From positions 1 through 64,000 of the forward strand of contig JAFGEW010000093.1 in assembly GCA_016931415.1 (NCBI GenBank): a stretch of 64,000 nucleotides of DNA, in the 5' to 3' direction. The translations under genes and the position numbers were made by a program. Below are positions 1 to 8,450 of this stretch, piece after piece. Under the pieces are notes generated by a model. The model did not search any database, had not been told where the DNA came from, and saw only the letters and a list, made by a program, of their open reading frames with translations. The stretch comes from Verrucomicrobiota bacterium (GTDB taxonomy: Bacteria > Auribacterota > JABMQX01 > JAFGEW01). Every line of letters starts with the position of its first letter. Position 1 is the stretch's first letter.

Positions 1-3000
1 CTTGGCCACCTGGTCCCAGTACACATCGGTGATCTCGATGTCGTCCGGGTGGATGACGTGGACACCCAACATCCACCACCCCATGTCGTCCGTGAAACCT
101 TCCGGATCGGTCCACTCAGGATCGAGCGATCCGCCGAAGATAAGACGGTAGTTCGGCGCGACAACGAACGAGCAGCCACCGACTTCATACCCGTCGGTGA
201 CATTTCGAACCGGCTCGATCGTGTTGAGGGCCCGCGTCCAGAGCAGATCGCCGTCGGTCCCGGTGTCCTGGAAGCACCAGATCATCGGCCGAAGAGCCGT
301 GTCCCACTCGGGACCCTGCGGGTTGGTGCCCTGCACGTTGTCGGGATCGTCCCACCAGCTGCGCTTGTCACCGTTCGTGGTGAAGATGACCTTGCCGGCC
401 GAGTCAGCCAACAACGCATTGGCCTGGAGGTCCCTGGGGCCAATGTAGTTGCGGCGGATGGAGTCGGAGAAGTGGTCGTAACCGGACCTCCCCTGCTCGT
501 CGACGAGTTCCTCGATCCACTTGACCGATCCGTTGAGCGTGTTCAGCGCCACGAGCATGGTCGTCTGGGTCGGATCCTGCGGGTGCGGCACGTTAACGAC
601 GTCCAGCGGAATGATGTTGTCGCCACTGTCTGCCGCTGCCCGTGTGACGACCGTGTAGAGTGTTCTCTGGTCGCGGCTCAAGCACGGCGAGCCTGGGATG
701 CCATGCGTGAGCCGGCCTCCCAGGACCGTGAACCACCTGATCGACCGGTCGGAGTTGACGTACGGCCATCCCCACTGCTGCCAGCTGGGAAATGAGGTTG
801 GGCTGTGGTCCGGTGTCTCCGGGTAGTCGGTTGCCTCCACGGCGTCGATCTGGAAGATGCCGGGTGCATTGAGCTCGCCGTAGGCATCATTGGGCCATCG
901 CCAGCTCGTCTTCGTGACGTAGACGTTGTTGGTCGAGTCAACCACCGGGAAGGCGCGGGGTGCGCTGCTTGGCCAACTCGAGGGGTGATAGCCCCACCTG
1001 TCCGGCGTCCAATTGTCGAAGCCGCAGCCGATGGTCCACAGTGTCGCCTTGTCCAAGGCGGGCCCCACTCTGTCGGCCCGGATCACAAACGCCTCGGCGG
1101 GGTAGTCGATGATGTTGTAGTTCTGAACCAACACCATCTCACCCTCATCGGCCAGCTTCATGACCGAGAAGAAGCCGCTCTGGTTCGACTCCTCGATGGC
1201 GCCGAAGAACGGCCCCTTGCGCATGCGAGCCGATGTGTTCTCCTCACCCGCGACCCACACGACGTTCCCGATCGAGCCCGCATCCTCCATGACCATGTAG
1301 GTGCGCCGATACCGAGCTTGGTCGTTTGCCACGAACTGCCAGTTGAGATCGTTCGTTCCTATGGGGCGAGGAGGAAACTCCACCCTCGGATCGTAATAGA
1401 GGAACTTCCACCCATGCCCCATCGTTAGCAGATGACCGTTCTCAAGGATCGCCTTCGGACCACGGTACTGCACCATCGGGCACGCCTCGCCTTGCAGGCC
1501 GTTCGCCAGGTAGTAGGTCAGGTCCTGCTGGAACGTCCACATAAGCGTGCCTGTCTCGGCGTTCAGGCATCCGAGAGCCGCTCTATTCGAGTCATAATAC
1601 AGACTGGGCAGCCTTGTGGCGAAGTAGAGCCGATCGGCGCACGCAGCAGCCTTCGGGTCCTCTGATGCCTCGATGCTGAGAACGCCGGGCATTGGATCGA
1701 TATTGTACCTGCCAGAGGTGAGCAGCCAGCCGGCAGTTCCCAGGTTGTACGTCCAGCAGTCTGTGGCCGTGCCTGGATCCGGATATCGCCCGCCTGGGTC
1801 GACGTCGTACGGGACAGCCGCCCATCGCGAAGAGCCCGTGTATCCCGACTCCGCCGGGTTGCCGCTGTACAAGCACTGGATGAACATGTAGCCGTTGTTT
1901 ACGCCGTCATCGTCGGGATCCTTGTGGAGGTTGGCGAACAACGGGGCATGCAGCATCTCGTAGGCCCACTGCCATGTGTCCCTCGGGTTGTACTGGAAGC
2001 CGCGGCCGTCAGGGCCTTCGCCATTGACGTTGTGCGGATAGGTCATTGGCGCGGGCAGCGTCGCGGTGCCGACGCGCCGCTTCGTGCGCTGGATGGTATC
2101 CCACACGCGGCTATCCACTGCGTCGACGGTGATGTCACGCGTCACCGTCGCAGGCTCTTCCGCCGAGTCGGTAACCGTGATCTCGACCGTGGCTGAGCCG
2201 ATCTCCGTCGGCGTGCCCGTGACCGAGCCGTCGCTGTTGAGGGTCAGCCCCGTCGTGCCCAGCGTGCCGTCGCCCGTGCCGCCGTCGCCCTTGCCGGCCG
2301 TGACGGCCACGGTGTAGGGTGGCTCGCCGCCGATGATCCACAGCTCGCCGTCGTACGCGTGCCCAACGCTGGCCAGCGGCAGGCCGGGCCCGATCTGCAG
2401 GGCGGCCATGTTGACGTCGATGACGTACGTTTTCCTGGCCGTCAGCACGGTGTCGTAAGCTTCGATCTCAACGGTGTATTGGCCCGTCGCCGTCGGTGTG
2501 CCGCGGATGTAGCCGTCATCCGAGAGGTGCACGCCGGGCGGAAAAGCCCCGCTATAGACACTGTACGTCACCGGACCCTGGATGCCCTTGCAGGCCATCG
2601 CGAGCCCCATGCCATAAGGGAAGTCGCCGTAAATCGGGATATCCTTCTCGAGTGGCCCAATCTCCACCGGCAGAATGATGTCTAACGGCGGGTTGTTCGC
2701 GTGCAGCTCGACGAGCAGATCGCCGCCCTGCCATCCAGGACCATGCGTCGCGTAGACCAGCTCGCCAACCGAAGTCATGGCGTGAGCCTGGCTGATGAGT
2801 CGGTCCCCTTGACCGGGGATCAGGTACGTGCCTCCCGATGCTTGAGGCAGCTCCAATGCTTGCCAGGTCAGTATTGCATGGTCGCCCTCGTCGGTCATCG
2901 ACCAGACCCACGAACCGTCGCCGCCGACGTTCACAGGGTTGCCCGCGGCATCAAGGATGGTTTGGCCAGTGGCCGAGGACTGCGCGGCTACGAAGGTCCA

Positions 3001-4125
3001 GAGGCCCACACCTGTCGCAGTGTCGATCGCGTAGGTGGCCGTGCCGCCTGCCCGATCACCGCTCATGTAGAGTACAGCCTGGCCTTCGTCGGCGCTCAGC
3101 GCCCCCGTGCACGGCACTTCCACCACGAGGCTGTTCTCACCTGTGGGAATGTACCAGATCCACTCCGTGTCGCCCGTGTCGCCGTCAATCTTGACAACGC
3201 CAGCCGTTACGTCGTCAGACTCCGGGACCTGCATGTACAAGTACAAGTCGTCGGCGTCGTCCACGATGATCTGGCCGTGCTTTGGAGGATTCCAGGGGTC
3301 TTCAGCGTCCCCGCCCAGCGCGACCGACCAGATCACGTCGCCGTTGGTCGCGTCGAAGGCCTTGATCGCAAAGTATGGGTAGGCGGGATCCGAAGCGTTG
3401 CGATAGACCTTGGCACTGTTCGGCGAGATGGCTGGAGCTGCCGCGTTCATCCAACCGCGGCCAGCCGTGCTGACCTGCTGGGCCCAGACCTCGCTGGCGG
3501 TGGCACCGTTGTCCACGATCTTGCGCAGGACGCTATCAGCAGTCTCGACGTAGATGTCGCCGAAGTCGTCCATGACCGCACAGGACCGGTCGACCGCGAC
3601 ACCCCCGGCGCCGAATATGTGCATCCAGATGATGTCACCTGTCGCAGTGTCTATCTTGAGCAGCGCACCGTCGGTGCCATCATTCGGCGTGGGCACGTAC
3701 CAGAAACCGTCGTCGCTCACGCAGCCCGTCGTCGACATGGCGGACCAGTTATCCCATCCCGGATTATACGGGGTGAGCACGCTGGGCGTGCTGATGCTCC
3801 ACTGCAGGTTGCCGTCGCTGTCGTACTTCCGGAGCGAGCCGCGCCAGTTCGTCCAGCCCTCCTCGCTTGCTTCAGCCTCATTGGCAACGATGTAAATGTT
3901 GTCGGCGTCGTCCAGGACAGGACCTGCCCAGTAGCCGGGGCCGTCAGACCAGGATGACCATTTGACGTAGGGGATGATGCCGCCCGTGGCACCGCCGCTG
4001 TAGGTGCTCGTCTGTTGGCTGTTGCCAAAGATGTTGGGCCATACAGACCCCGGCGCCTTGGCGTCCGAGGTGCCAACAACGGCCACCAAGCCAACGAGCA
4101 CGATGAGTAACGCTAGATTCCTCAT
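1..4125 (-). CDS. Giant exported beta-propeller protein with Ig-like domains (partial, runs off left edge)
   Basis: An uninterrupted minus-strand frame of 1375 codons runs from an ATG at 4125 to base 1 with no stop, so the C-terminus is missing. Residues 1-23 form a signal peptide (MRNLALLIVLVGLVAVVGTSDA), preceded by a GGAGGA ribosome site about 11 bases upstream. The N-terminal third repeats patterns such as DDADNIYIVANE, LKIDTATGDIIWM and FDATNGDVIWSVA, typical of PQQ-type (pyrrolo-quinoline quinone-like) beta-propeller blades. The middle holds two Ig-like He_PIG modules (PPGVHLSDDGYIRGTPTATG; LTLNSDGSVTGTPTEIGSA). A second run of propeller-like blades follows (GCLNAETGTLMWTFQQD). It probably acts outside the cytoplasm in binding or scaffolding; no enzyme motif was seen. 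Start uncertainty: an in-frame ATG at 4269 (AAAGGA upstream) would add 48 residues but spoils the signal peptide. Confidence 0.85.
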   Translation of the reverse strand, partial: MRNLALLIVLVGLVAVVGTSDAKAPGSVWPNIFGNSQQTSTYSGGATGGIIPYVKWSSWSDGPGYWAGPVLDDADNIYIVANEAEASEEGWTNWRGSLRKYDSDGNLQWSISTPSVLTPYNPGWDNWSAMSTTGCVSDDGFWYVPTPNDGTDGALLKIDTATGDIIWMHIFGAGGVAVDRSCAVMDDFGDIYVETADSVLRKIVDNGATASEVWAQQVSTAGRGWMNAAAPAISPNSAKVYRNASDPAYPYFAIKAFDATNGDVIWSVALGGDAEDPWNPPKHGQIIVDDADDLYLYMQVPESDDVTAGVVKIDGDTGDTEWIWYIPTGENSLVVEVPCTGALSADEGQAVLYMSGDRAGGTATYAIDTATGVGLWTFVAAQSSATGQTILDAAGNPVNVGGDGSWVWSMTDEGDHAILTWQALELPQASGGTYLIPGQGDRLISQAHAMTSVGELVYATHGPGWQGGDLLVELHANNPPLDIILPVEIGPLEKDIPIYGDFPYGMGLAMACKGIQGPVTYSVYSGAFPPGVHLSDDGYIRGTPTATGQYTVEIEAYDTVLTARKTYVIDVNMAALQIGPGLPLASVGHAYDGELWIIGGEPPYTVAVTAGKGDGGTGDGTLGTTGLTLNSDGSVTGTPTEIGSATVEITVTDSAEEPATVTRDITVDAVDSRVWDTIQRTKRRVGTATLPAPMTYPHNVNGEGPDGRGFQYNPRDTWQWAYEMLHAPLFANLHKDPDDDGVNNGYMFIQCLYSGNPAESGYTGSSRWAAVPYDVDPGGRYPDPGTATDCWTYNLGTAGWLLTSGRYNIDPMPGVLSIEASEDPKAAACADRLYFATRLPSLYYDSNRAALGCLNAETGTLMWTFQQDLTYYLANGLQGEACPMVQYRGPKAILENGHLLTMGHGWKFLYYDPRVEFPPRPIGTNDLNWQFVANDQARYRRTYMVMEDAGSIGNVVWVAGEENTSARMRKGPFFGAIEESNQSGFFSVMKLADEGEMVLVQNYNIIDYPAEAFVIRADRVGPALDKATLWTIGCGFDNWTPDRWGYHPSSWPSSAPRAFPVVDSTNNVYVTKTSWRWPNDAYGELNAPGIFQIDAVEATDYPETPDHSPTSFPSWQQWGWPYVNSDRSIRWFTVLGGRLTHGIPGSPCLSRDQRTLYTVVTRAAADSGDNIIPLDVVNVPHPQDPTQTTMLVALNTLNGSVKWIEELVDEQGRSGYDHFSDSIRRNYIGPRDLQANALLADSAGKVIFTTNGDKRSWWDDPDNVQGTNPQGPEWDTALRPMIWCFQDTGTDGDLLWTRALNTIEPVRNVTDGYEVGGCSFVVAPNYRLIFGGSLDPEWTDPEGFTDDMGWWMLGVHVIHPDDIEITDVYWDQVAK

Positions 4126-4587
4126 GGTATGCCTGTCCTCCGAATGAGTGGAAAACTTCCGGGTCATGCCTGGGCTCGCCCGAAGTGAGACCCCACCAGA
4201 CCCGCGGGTCACACCGCCTGCCACGAGGACGACCGCACCCGCGGTCGCAGTGGCTGGCGTTGTTTTCATCTCGATGATTCCTTTGGGCAGTTGTCTGGGT
4301 GTTAGAAGAACCTTGCTGCGGGCTCCGGCCCAAGAAGCCGCGGTTCGCCTAGACCATAGGCCCTCCTGTAGATGGGCTCTGGTGCGTCTCCTATTGCTGG
4401 CGAAAGAACTAACCTACTCCCTCGCGCCAACTTATGTACGGCTGGCGCATGTTCTCAGAGAAGGAGCGTCCTCAACACCGTGTCGCTGAGAACAGTCCGT
4501 TCATCAGCAGACAAAAGCCTTGACCTGGCAAAACACTGCCGCAAAGCGGGAAGACGCTTAAGACAGAACCCCCTATCGGACGCTAGT
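4126..4587 (-). promoter_or_regulatory. Long 5' leader of the giant exported protein
   Basis: About 455 nt separate the predicted transcript start (near 4581) from the ATG at 4125. A G5 tract at 4569-4573 sits 14 nt after the -10 box. Further down, a perfect 9-bp inverted repeat (TGTTCTCAG at 4450-4458, CTGAGAACA at 4486-4494) can form a long hairpin. No convincing upstream ORF survives: the position equivalent to the ATG in the sister copy near 5205 reads CTG and meets a TAA two codons later. No named riboswitch class is recognised. Confidence 0.5.
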
Positions 4588-4717
4588 ATCATAGCACCAG
4601 GGAGCTTCTGGGTCAACGTACCTGGTCCCAGAAGGCGAAGTGTGGACGATCCGCGCAAGACCGGACGTGGTACACAGAGAAAGGCTGAGCTTGCCCAGGG
4701 CAGATGTCCAAATTCAC
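4555..4717. repeat. Left arm of ~163-bp inverted repeat
   Basis: The minus strand of this arm matches the plus strand of 5053-5216 along its length, including about 39 consecutive identical bases at the outer-promoter end (4679-4717) and then the -35, -10 and G5 elements. The two arms point away from each other. Confidence 0.75.
4588..4616 (-). promoter_or_regulatory. Sigma70-like promoter for the giant exported protein
   Basis: On the minus strand TTGACC (4611-4616) is followed by a 17-bp spacer and TATGAT (4588-4593). It lies inside the left arm of an inverted repeat whose right arm carries the promoter of the next PEP-CTERM gene. Confidence 0.65.
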
Positions 4718-5052
4718 GAGGCGCTCGTGCGCGCCGCAAGTTGGCGGCCCCGCGTCGCCGGGCACGTGCATCAGCGTCAGTGTGCGAGCTGTGTGGGGCG
4801 TGCCCAGCCAGAGCTGCCTGGTTGCCGAGCTGTTCCTGCGCGTCCGGCGCAATGTGCGCCGACAGGCGGCTTGGGCTCTCGTCCGCAAGCTGTGCTGACG
4901 CGCCACAACAGCACCCAGACCCTGGCATGGGAAGCTACCACGTCCGCCAGGATGCGTTGAGCGCGCGCATAGCCCCCAAGCGCGACTCGAACGGCCTGAT
5001 TCCGCGGGCCGCCCGTCCCAAATACTAGGTCTGGCGGGTTTGCTGGCGCTTG
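4718..5052. other. Spacer between inverted-repeat arms, no gene seen
   Basis: These 335 bp lie between the repeat arms. The open frames are shadows that run into the repeat on both sides and resemble no protein I know. No terminal repeats, transposase remnant or RNA gene was recognised. Confidence 0.4.
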
Positions 5053-5216
5053 GTGAATTTGGACATCTGCCCTGGGCAAGCTCAGCCTTTCCCTGTACGC
5101 CGCGCCCAGGCTTGCACGGATCGTCCACACTTGGGCTTCCAGGATCAGGTGTGTTGACCGAGACAGCAACTGATGCTATAATACGGGCGTCTGACAGGGG
5201 GATTATGTCTCAAGCG
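5053..5216. repeat. Right arm of ~163-bp inverted repeat
   Basis: Inverted copy of 4555-4717. It carries the promoter and G5 tract of the PEP-CTERM gene at 5287. Similarity fades after AAGCG at 5212-5216. Confidence 0.75.
5154..5182 (+). promoter_or_regulatory. Sigma70-like promoter of the first PEP-CTERM gene
   Basis: TTGACC (5154-5159), 17-bp spacer, then a perfect TATAAT (5177-5182). A G5 tract begins 14 nt later (5197-5201). The leader to the ATG at 5287 is about 98 nt. Confidence 0.75.
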
Positions 5217-5270
5217 TTTTGCTTTTCTTGTGGCAGCGTCTCTCCGAGTCGAAGGTTCTATTCACATTAA
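5205..5270 (+). other. Possible 21-codon upstream ORF in the leader
   Basis: An ATG lies 3 nt after the leader G5 tract, which could itself serve as a ribosome site. It opens a frame of 21 codons (MSQAFCFSCGSVSPSRRFYS plus a final H) that stops 16 nt before the main ATG. The homologous leader at 4569 has lost this frame, so the peptide itself may not be conserved. Confidence 0.25.
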
Positions 5271-5286
5271 CAAGGGGGATTCTGGA

Positions 5287-6060
5287 ATGAAGAAACTTGC
5301 ACTGATCGCCGTGATGCTTCTCGTGCTTCCGGCGGCCGCGTCTGCGGTTGATCTGATCAACGACGACTTCGAGTCGTATGCGGCGGGGAGCTCCATCGCG
5401 TGGCAGTGGGGCCCTGGGGGCAACTGGATGTGGGGTGGCAGCGGTGTGCCTTACGTTGTTGCCGATCCGACCGGCACGGGCTCCGGCCAAGTACTCGCCT
5501 TTAAGGCGGGGTTGTCGACCGAGGAGGGTGTCTTCTGCGACCAGCACACTACTCCCACGCCGCTCATGATCGACCCTGGCATGACCGCGACGCTGTCGGT
5601 CGACTACTTCATCAAGAGCGAGGGGATGCTGGGCCGCACCGAGTGGGGCCCCATCGCCGACTACTACTTTGATGGGCTTGGTATCCAGAACCCAGGCACG
5701 TCCACGATCAACGCCTACATGAGTGGCCCGCAGTGGGCGGCCCTCGACCCCGGCCTCGTTGTTGCGCCGGTTGCGCCGCTGCCGATCAACGTGTGGTTCA
5801 ACGTCACTGAGGTGTTCGATGGCACCACCGGCCTCAACGACATCTACGTGAACGGCTCGCTTGTAGCCTCTGGCCTTCCGCAGATCTGGTACGAGGCCAA
5901 CTACATGGAGTTCCACTACTGGTGCTTCGATGAGGCTCTCGACGGGATCGACGGCATGTACATCGACAATGCTGTCATGTCGTACGAGGTGATCCCGGAG
6001 CCAGGCATGATCGCGCTTGGGGCGTTCGGCCTCTTGGCGCTGCTTCGCCGCAAGAAGTAG
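5287..6060 (+). CDS. PEP-CTERM sorted exoprotein, jelly-roll-like
   Basis: 257 residues. The start at MKKLALIAVML is chosen over an upstream in-frame start at 5230 because it begins a clean signal peptide (cleavage near ASA) and follows AAGGGGGAT. The body opens with NDDFESYAAGSS and has the aromatic and glycine beta-strand pattern of LamG/concanavalin-like jelly-rolls. The tail IPEPGMIALGAFGLLALLRR is a textbook PEP-CTERM signal: a PEP motif, one hydrophobic helix and a basic end. By family knowledge such proteins are exported and processed by exosortase; no exosortase gene lies in this window. It is the first of three tandem paralogs and has its own promoter and terminator. Confidence 0.85.
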   Translation: MKKLALIAVMLLVLPAAASAVDLINDDFESYAAGSSIAWQWGPGGNWMWGGSGVPYVVADPTGTGSGQVLAFKAGLSTEEGVFCDQHTTPTPLMIDPGMTATLSVDYFIKSEGMLGRTEWGPIADYYFDGLGIQNPGTSTINAYMSGPQWAALDPGLVVAPVAPLPINVWFNVTEVFDGTTGLNDIYVNGSLVASGLPQIWYEANYMEFHYWCFDEALDGIDGMYIDNAVMSYEVIPEPGMIALGAFGLLALLRRKK

Positions 6061-6092
6061 CACGGCGGTACGACAACTTAGTCAGAACCCCT

Positions 6093-6127
6093 GGAGACGG
6101 GCTCCCACAAGGAGTCCGTCTCCTTTT
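6093..6127 (+). terminator. Rho-independent terminator after PEP-CTERM gene 1
   Basis: GGAGACGGGCTCC pairs with GGAGTCCGTCTCC across a CACAA loop and is followed by TTTT. It starts 33 nt after the stop codon. Confidence 0.8.
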
Positions 6128-6406
6128 GCATTCAGACACCCGCCCGTCGTTCCAGACGCCTCGTGCTCGCTGTCAGCCCTCACCCCCATTCCCGCGGTTT
6201 CCTGTCACAGCGTGGCAGACAGATCACCTCGCACCGGTTCCGAGTCGCCGCGGCGACCACACAGATAGCACGGTGAGGAAGGCAGATGGCCCTGGTCCGG
6301 CGCGATTGGATTACCCAACCGTCCCAATCGCAGGATCCACCAAGCTCCGTTACGGCCACCGCAGATTACACGAGACTCCGCCATCTCTCCCAGACCCCGA
6401 TCTGGC

Positions 6407-6435
6407 TTGACTGATCGTTGGATCCATGAAATAAT
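6407..6435 (+). promoter_or_regulatory. Sigma70-like promoter of PEP-CTERM gene 2
   Basis: TTGACT (6407-6412), 17-bp spacer, AATAAT (6430-6435). A run of eleven G starts 13 nt after the -10 box. The 279 bp between the previous terminator and this box hold no other recognisable feature. Confidence 0.65.
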
Positions 6436-6448
6436 ACACTTGTCCTTT

Positions 6449-6459
6449 GGGGGGGGGGG
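6449..6459 (+). repeat. Homopolymeric tract of 11 G in the leader
   Basis: Eleven consecutive G lie at about +8 of the predicted transcript and are followed by TTCTGTC. The same GGGGGTTCTGTC string occurs in the leader of the giant protein (minus strand, 4573-4562). Such tracts are prone to slipped-strand change. Confidence 0.7.
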
Positions 6460-6530
6460 TTCTGTCGCTTTCAGTCCAGCGACAGCATCAGCACATAACG
6501 ATCCATTCAAACGAAGGGGGATTCCAAACC

Positions 6531-7358
6531 ATGCGTAGACTTCTACTGATTGTCGTGATGCTCGTGTTTCCGATGGTCGCCTCGGCGTACGTGGCCGTCG
6601 ACACGGACTTCGAGAATGCCGCCCTGGGGGCGCTTGACGGCCAGGTGTTCGACGGCGGTGCGTGGTCCTGCCCGTGGTGGAACAACCAACAGGTAAGCAT
6701 CATCGATGTCGAGACGCTCTTCGCTGGCAGGGGCCAGGTTGCGGCGTTCGTCTCGACGGCTCCCGGTGCTACGTCGACGGCGGTGTGCACCCGCACGGAT
6801 GGCATTGTGCCTCCGGCGGTGGACTTCTACGGCGACCCTGCTTACCTAAATGGCACGACGATCTTCGAGTTCGACTACTACGCCGCGTCCAACGCGGGCG
6901 ACTGGACGAATTTCGGAGCGTTCTACGGAAAGGGCATGTGGCGGTACCTCGAACCGACGACCAACACCATCGAGCTGTGGGACCAGTCAGGCCCGGCCGG
7001 TTGGGACTATGCCAATAAGCTGACGTTCGGCGCCGGCCCGATCCCGTTGGACCAGTGGTTCTCGGTTCGGATCGAGTACACGAACATGAGTGACGGGGGC
7101 GGCAACCCGATCTCGGGCACGTACGACTACTACGTCAACGGCGTCCTCGTGGGCGACGACATCGCGGGCGACTGGCCGGGCGAGCCCTACCTCGAGTGGA
7201 ACTTTATCCTGAACGATATGTTCCTCGATCCTGAGACGGAGGGCATCGGCTACCTCATGATCGACAAGGTGAAGTGGTCCTACGAGGCCGTTCCGGAGCC
7301 GAGCATGCTGCTTCTCAGCGGCTTGGGTCTGCTCGCCCTGCTGCGCCGGATGAAGTAA
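6531..7358 (+). CDS. PEP-CTERM sorted exoprotein, jelly-roll-like
   Basis: 275 residues. Start MRRLLLIVVMLVFPMVASA begins a signal peptide 13 nt after GAAGGGGGA; the upstream GTG of the same frame at 6447 lies in the G-tract leader and is unlikely. The body (TDFENAALGALDGQ, a dozen Trp/Tyr/Phe strands, IEYTNM, YVNGVLVGDD) resembles the paralogs on either side. The tail VPEPSMLLLSGLGLLALLRR is a PEP-CTERM signal whose DNA is almost the same as that of the next gene. It is probably exported and anchored or released through an exosortase encoded elsewhere. The binding partner is unknown. Confidence 0.85.
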   Translation: MRRLLLIVVMLVFPMVASAYVAVDTDFENAALGALDGQVFDGGAWSCPWWNNQQVSIIDVETLFAGRGQVAAFVSTAPGATSTAVCTRTDGIVPPAVDFYGDPAYLNGTTIFEFDYYAASNAGDWTNFGAFYGKGMWRYLEPTTNTIELWDQSGPAGWDYANKLTFGAGPIPLDQWFSVRIEYTNMSDGGGNPISGTYDYYVNGVLVGDDIAGDWPGEPYLEWNFILNDMFLDPETEGIGYLMIDKVKWSYEAVPEPSMLLLSGLGLLALLRRMK

Positions 7359-7393
7359 TACAGCGACACAACACTCATCATTCCGAAGCCCCG

Positions 7394-7428
7394 GGGATGG
7401 GCCGCCGCAGGTGGTCCATCCCTTCTTT
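7394..7428 (+). terminator. Rho-independent terminator after PEP-CTERM gene 2
   Basis: GGGATGG pairs with CCATCCC around a GC-rich loop and is followed by TTCTTT. It starts 35 nt after the stop. Confidence 0.65.
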
Positions 7429-7567
7429 CATGCCCGACCACAGAGGTCTGCGCCGGTGTCCTGGGCGACCGCGGCAATCCCCAGGCCGGGGGACAAGGAC
7501 TGACTTGCGGGATCGGCCTTTCTCGCGGGGCATCTCCCAGCTATCGCCCCAGACCGCTGGATGAAGT

Positions 7568-7597
7568 TTGAAAAACCGGTGCGCGCCTTGTTATAGT
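7568..7597 (+). promoter_or_regulatory. Sigma70-like promoter of PEP-CTERM gene 3
   Basis: TTGAAA (7568-7573), 18-bp spacer, TATAGT (7592-7597). Only GGG (7612-7614) occupies the place, 14 nt after the -10, where the sister promoters have five or more G. Confidence 0.6.
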
Positions 7598-7680
7598 TGC
7601 ATTCGGGTATCGGGTTTGCGCTCCTGCAGTTGAGTGCGAAATCGTCACGTGAACGTCTGGATTGGAGGGGGTAAGTGTCT

Positions 7681-8382
7681 ATGAAGAAGCTCCTTTTTCT
7701 TGTCATGGTGTTCGCAGGCCCGGCTTTTGCCTGCGCCCAGGTAACCCTGTTCGACTCGCAGGGATTCGAATCGCCCCTGTACAGCCCAGGAGACCTGCCG
7801 GGACAGGATTCCTGGATCGTGGATTCGACGGAGGGCCAGCCCAATCCTCAGGTGATCGACGATCCGACCGGTTCCGCCATGGGCCAAGTGGTCCAGTTTG
7901 ACGCCGCTGATGCCGTGAGCGGATGGTCGGGGGCGTTTCGTCCCTTCGGCCCATCGACGCCCGGCGTCGTCGTCATCGAGTGGGACCAGTACCGGGTGGA
8001 TACGGGCGACAACTTGTGGTGTGCGGACAGTGTCAGCTTCGACGGCTGGTGGGCCATGCAGTGGGACCTGAACGGCCAGGCGTCCTCCTATTTCTACGAG
8101 TTCGGAGTGGCGCTCACGCTGAACCAGTGGCAGCACGTCACGTACACAATCGACACGATCGCCCTGACGGCGACCGTTGACATCGACGGCATCTCGTTCA
8201 TGAGCGCCATGCCGGACTCCGCCATCGGCGGCCTCGCCTTCGAGCTCGAGAACACCGCCGTTGCGGGAAACGGCCCGGTGCTCGTGGACAACGTGATGGT
8301 CACAAGCAGCCCAATCCCCGAGCCGAGCATGCTGCTTCTCAGCGGCCTGGGTCTGCTCGCCTTGCTGCGCCGGAAGAAGTAG
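7681..8382 (+). CDS. PEP-CTERM sorted exoprotein, jelly-roll-like
   Basis: 233 residues. The ATG at 7681 (MKKLLFLVMVFAGPAFACAQ) is preferred to a GTG two codons earlier because GGAGGGGG ends 9 nt upstream of it. After the signal peptide come DSQGFESPLYSPGDLPGQ and alternating hydrophobic strands, with VDIDGISFMS near the end, as in LamG-like domains. The tail is IPEPSMLLLSGLGLLALLRR plus KK. It is the third tandem paralog: same layout as the two before it but a diverged body, so the three are probably old duplicates with exchanged tails. Confidence 0.85.
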   Translation: MKKLLFLVMVFAGPAFACAQVTLFDSQGFESPLYSPGDLPGQDSWIVDSTEGQPNPQVIDDPTGSAMGQVVQFDAADAVSGWSGAFRPFGPSTPGVVVIEWDQYRVDTGDNLWCADSVSFDGWWAMQWDLNGQASSYFYEFGVALTLNQWQHVTYTIDTIALTATVDIDGISFMSAMPDSAIGGLAFELENTAVAGNGPVLVDNVMVTSSPIPEPSMLLLSGLGLLALLRRKK

Positions 8383-8415
8383 CACAGGACGAAGATCCGG
8401 AGTCAGGACCTTTGG

Positions 8416-8450
8416 GGACGGGTTCCCGCGCGGAGCTCGTCCTCTTTTCT
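8416..8450 (+). terminator. Rho-independent terminator after PEP-CTERM gene 3
   Basis: GGACG pairs with CGTCC, extended through TCC/GGA, followed by TCTTTTCTT. Its layout resembles the terminator at 6093. Confidence 0.6.

Noticed and set aside
49-3957. Long plus-strand open frames in the first 4 kb (for example 49-795, 805-1428 and 2701-3957)
   Set aside because: They are shadows of the open minus-strand frame 1-4125, which reads as a coherent exported propeller protein and is only invisible as a closed ORF because it runs off the edge.
4555-5216. Transposon or miniature element bounded by inverted repeats
   Set aside because: Arms are promoter-containing and point outward, there is no target-site duplication I can see, and no transposase; kept as a duplicated regulatory module instead.
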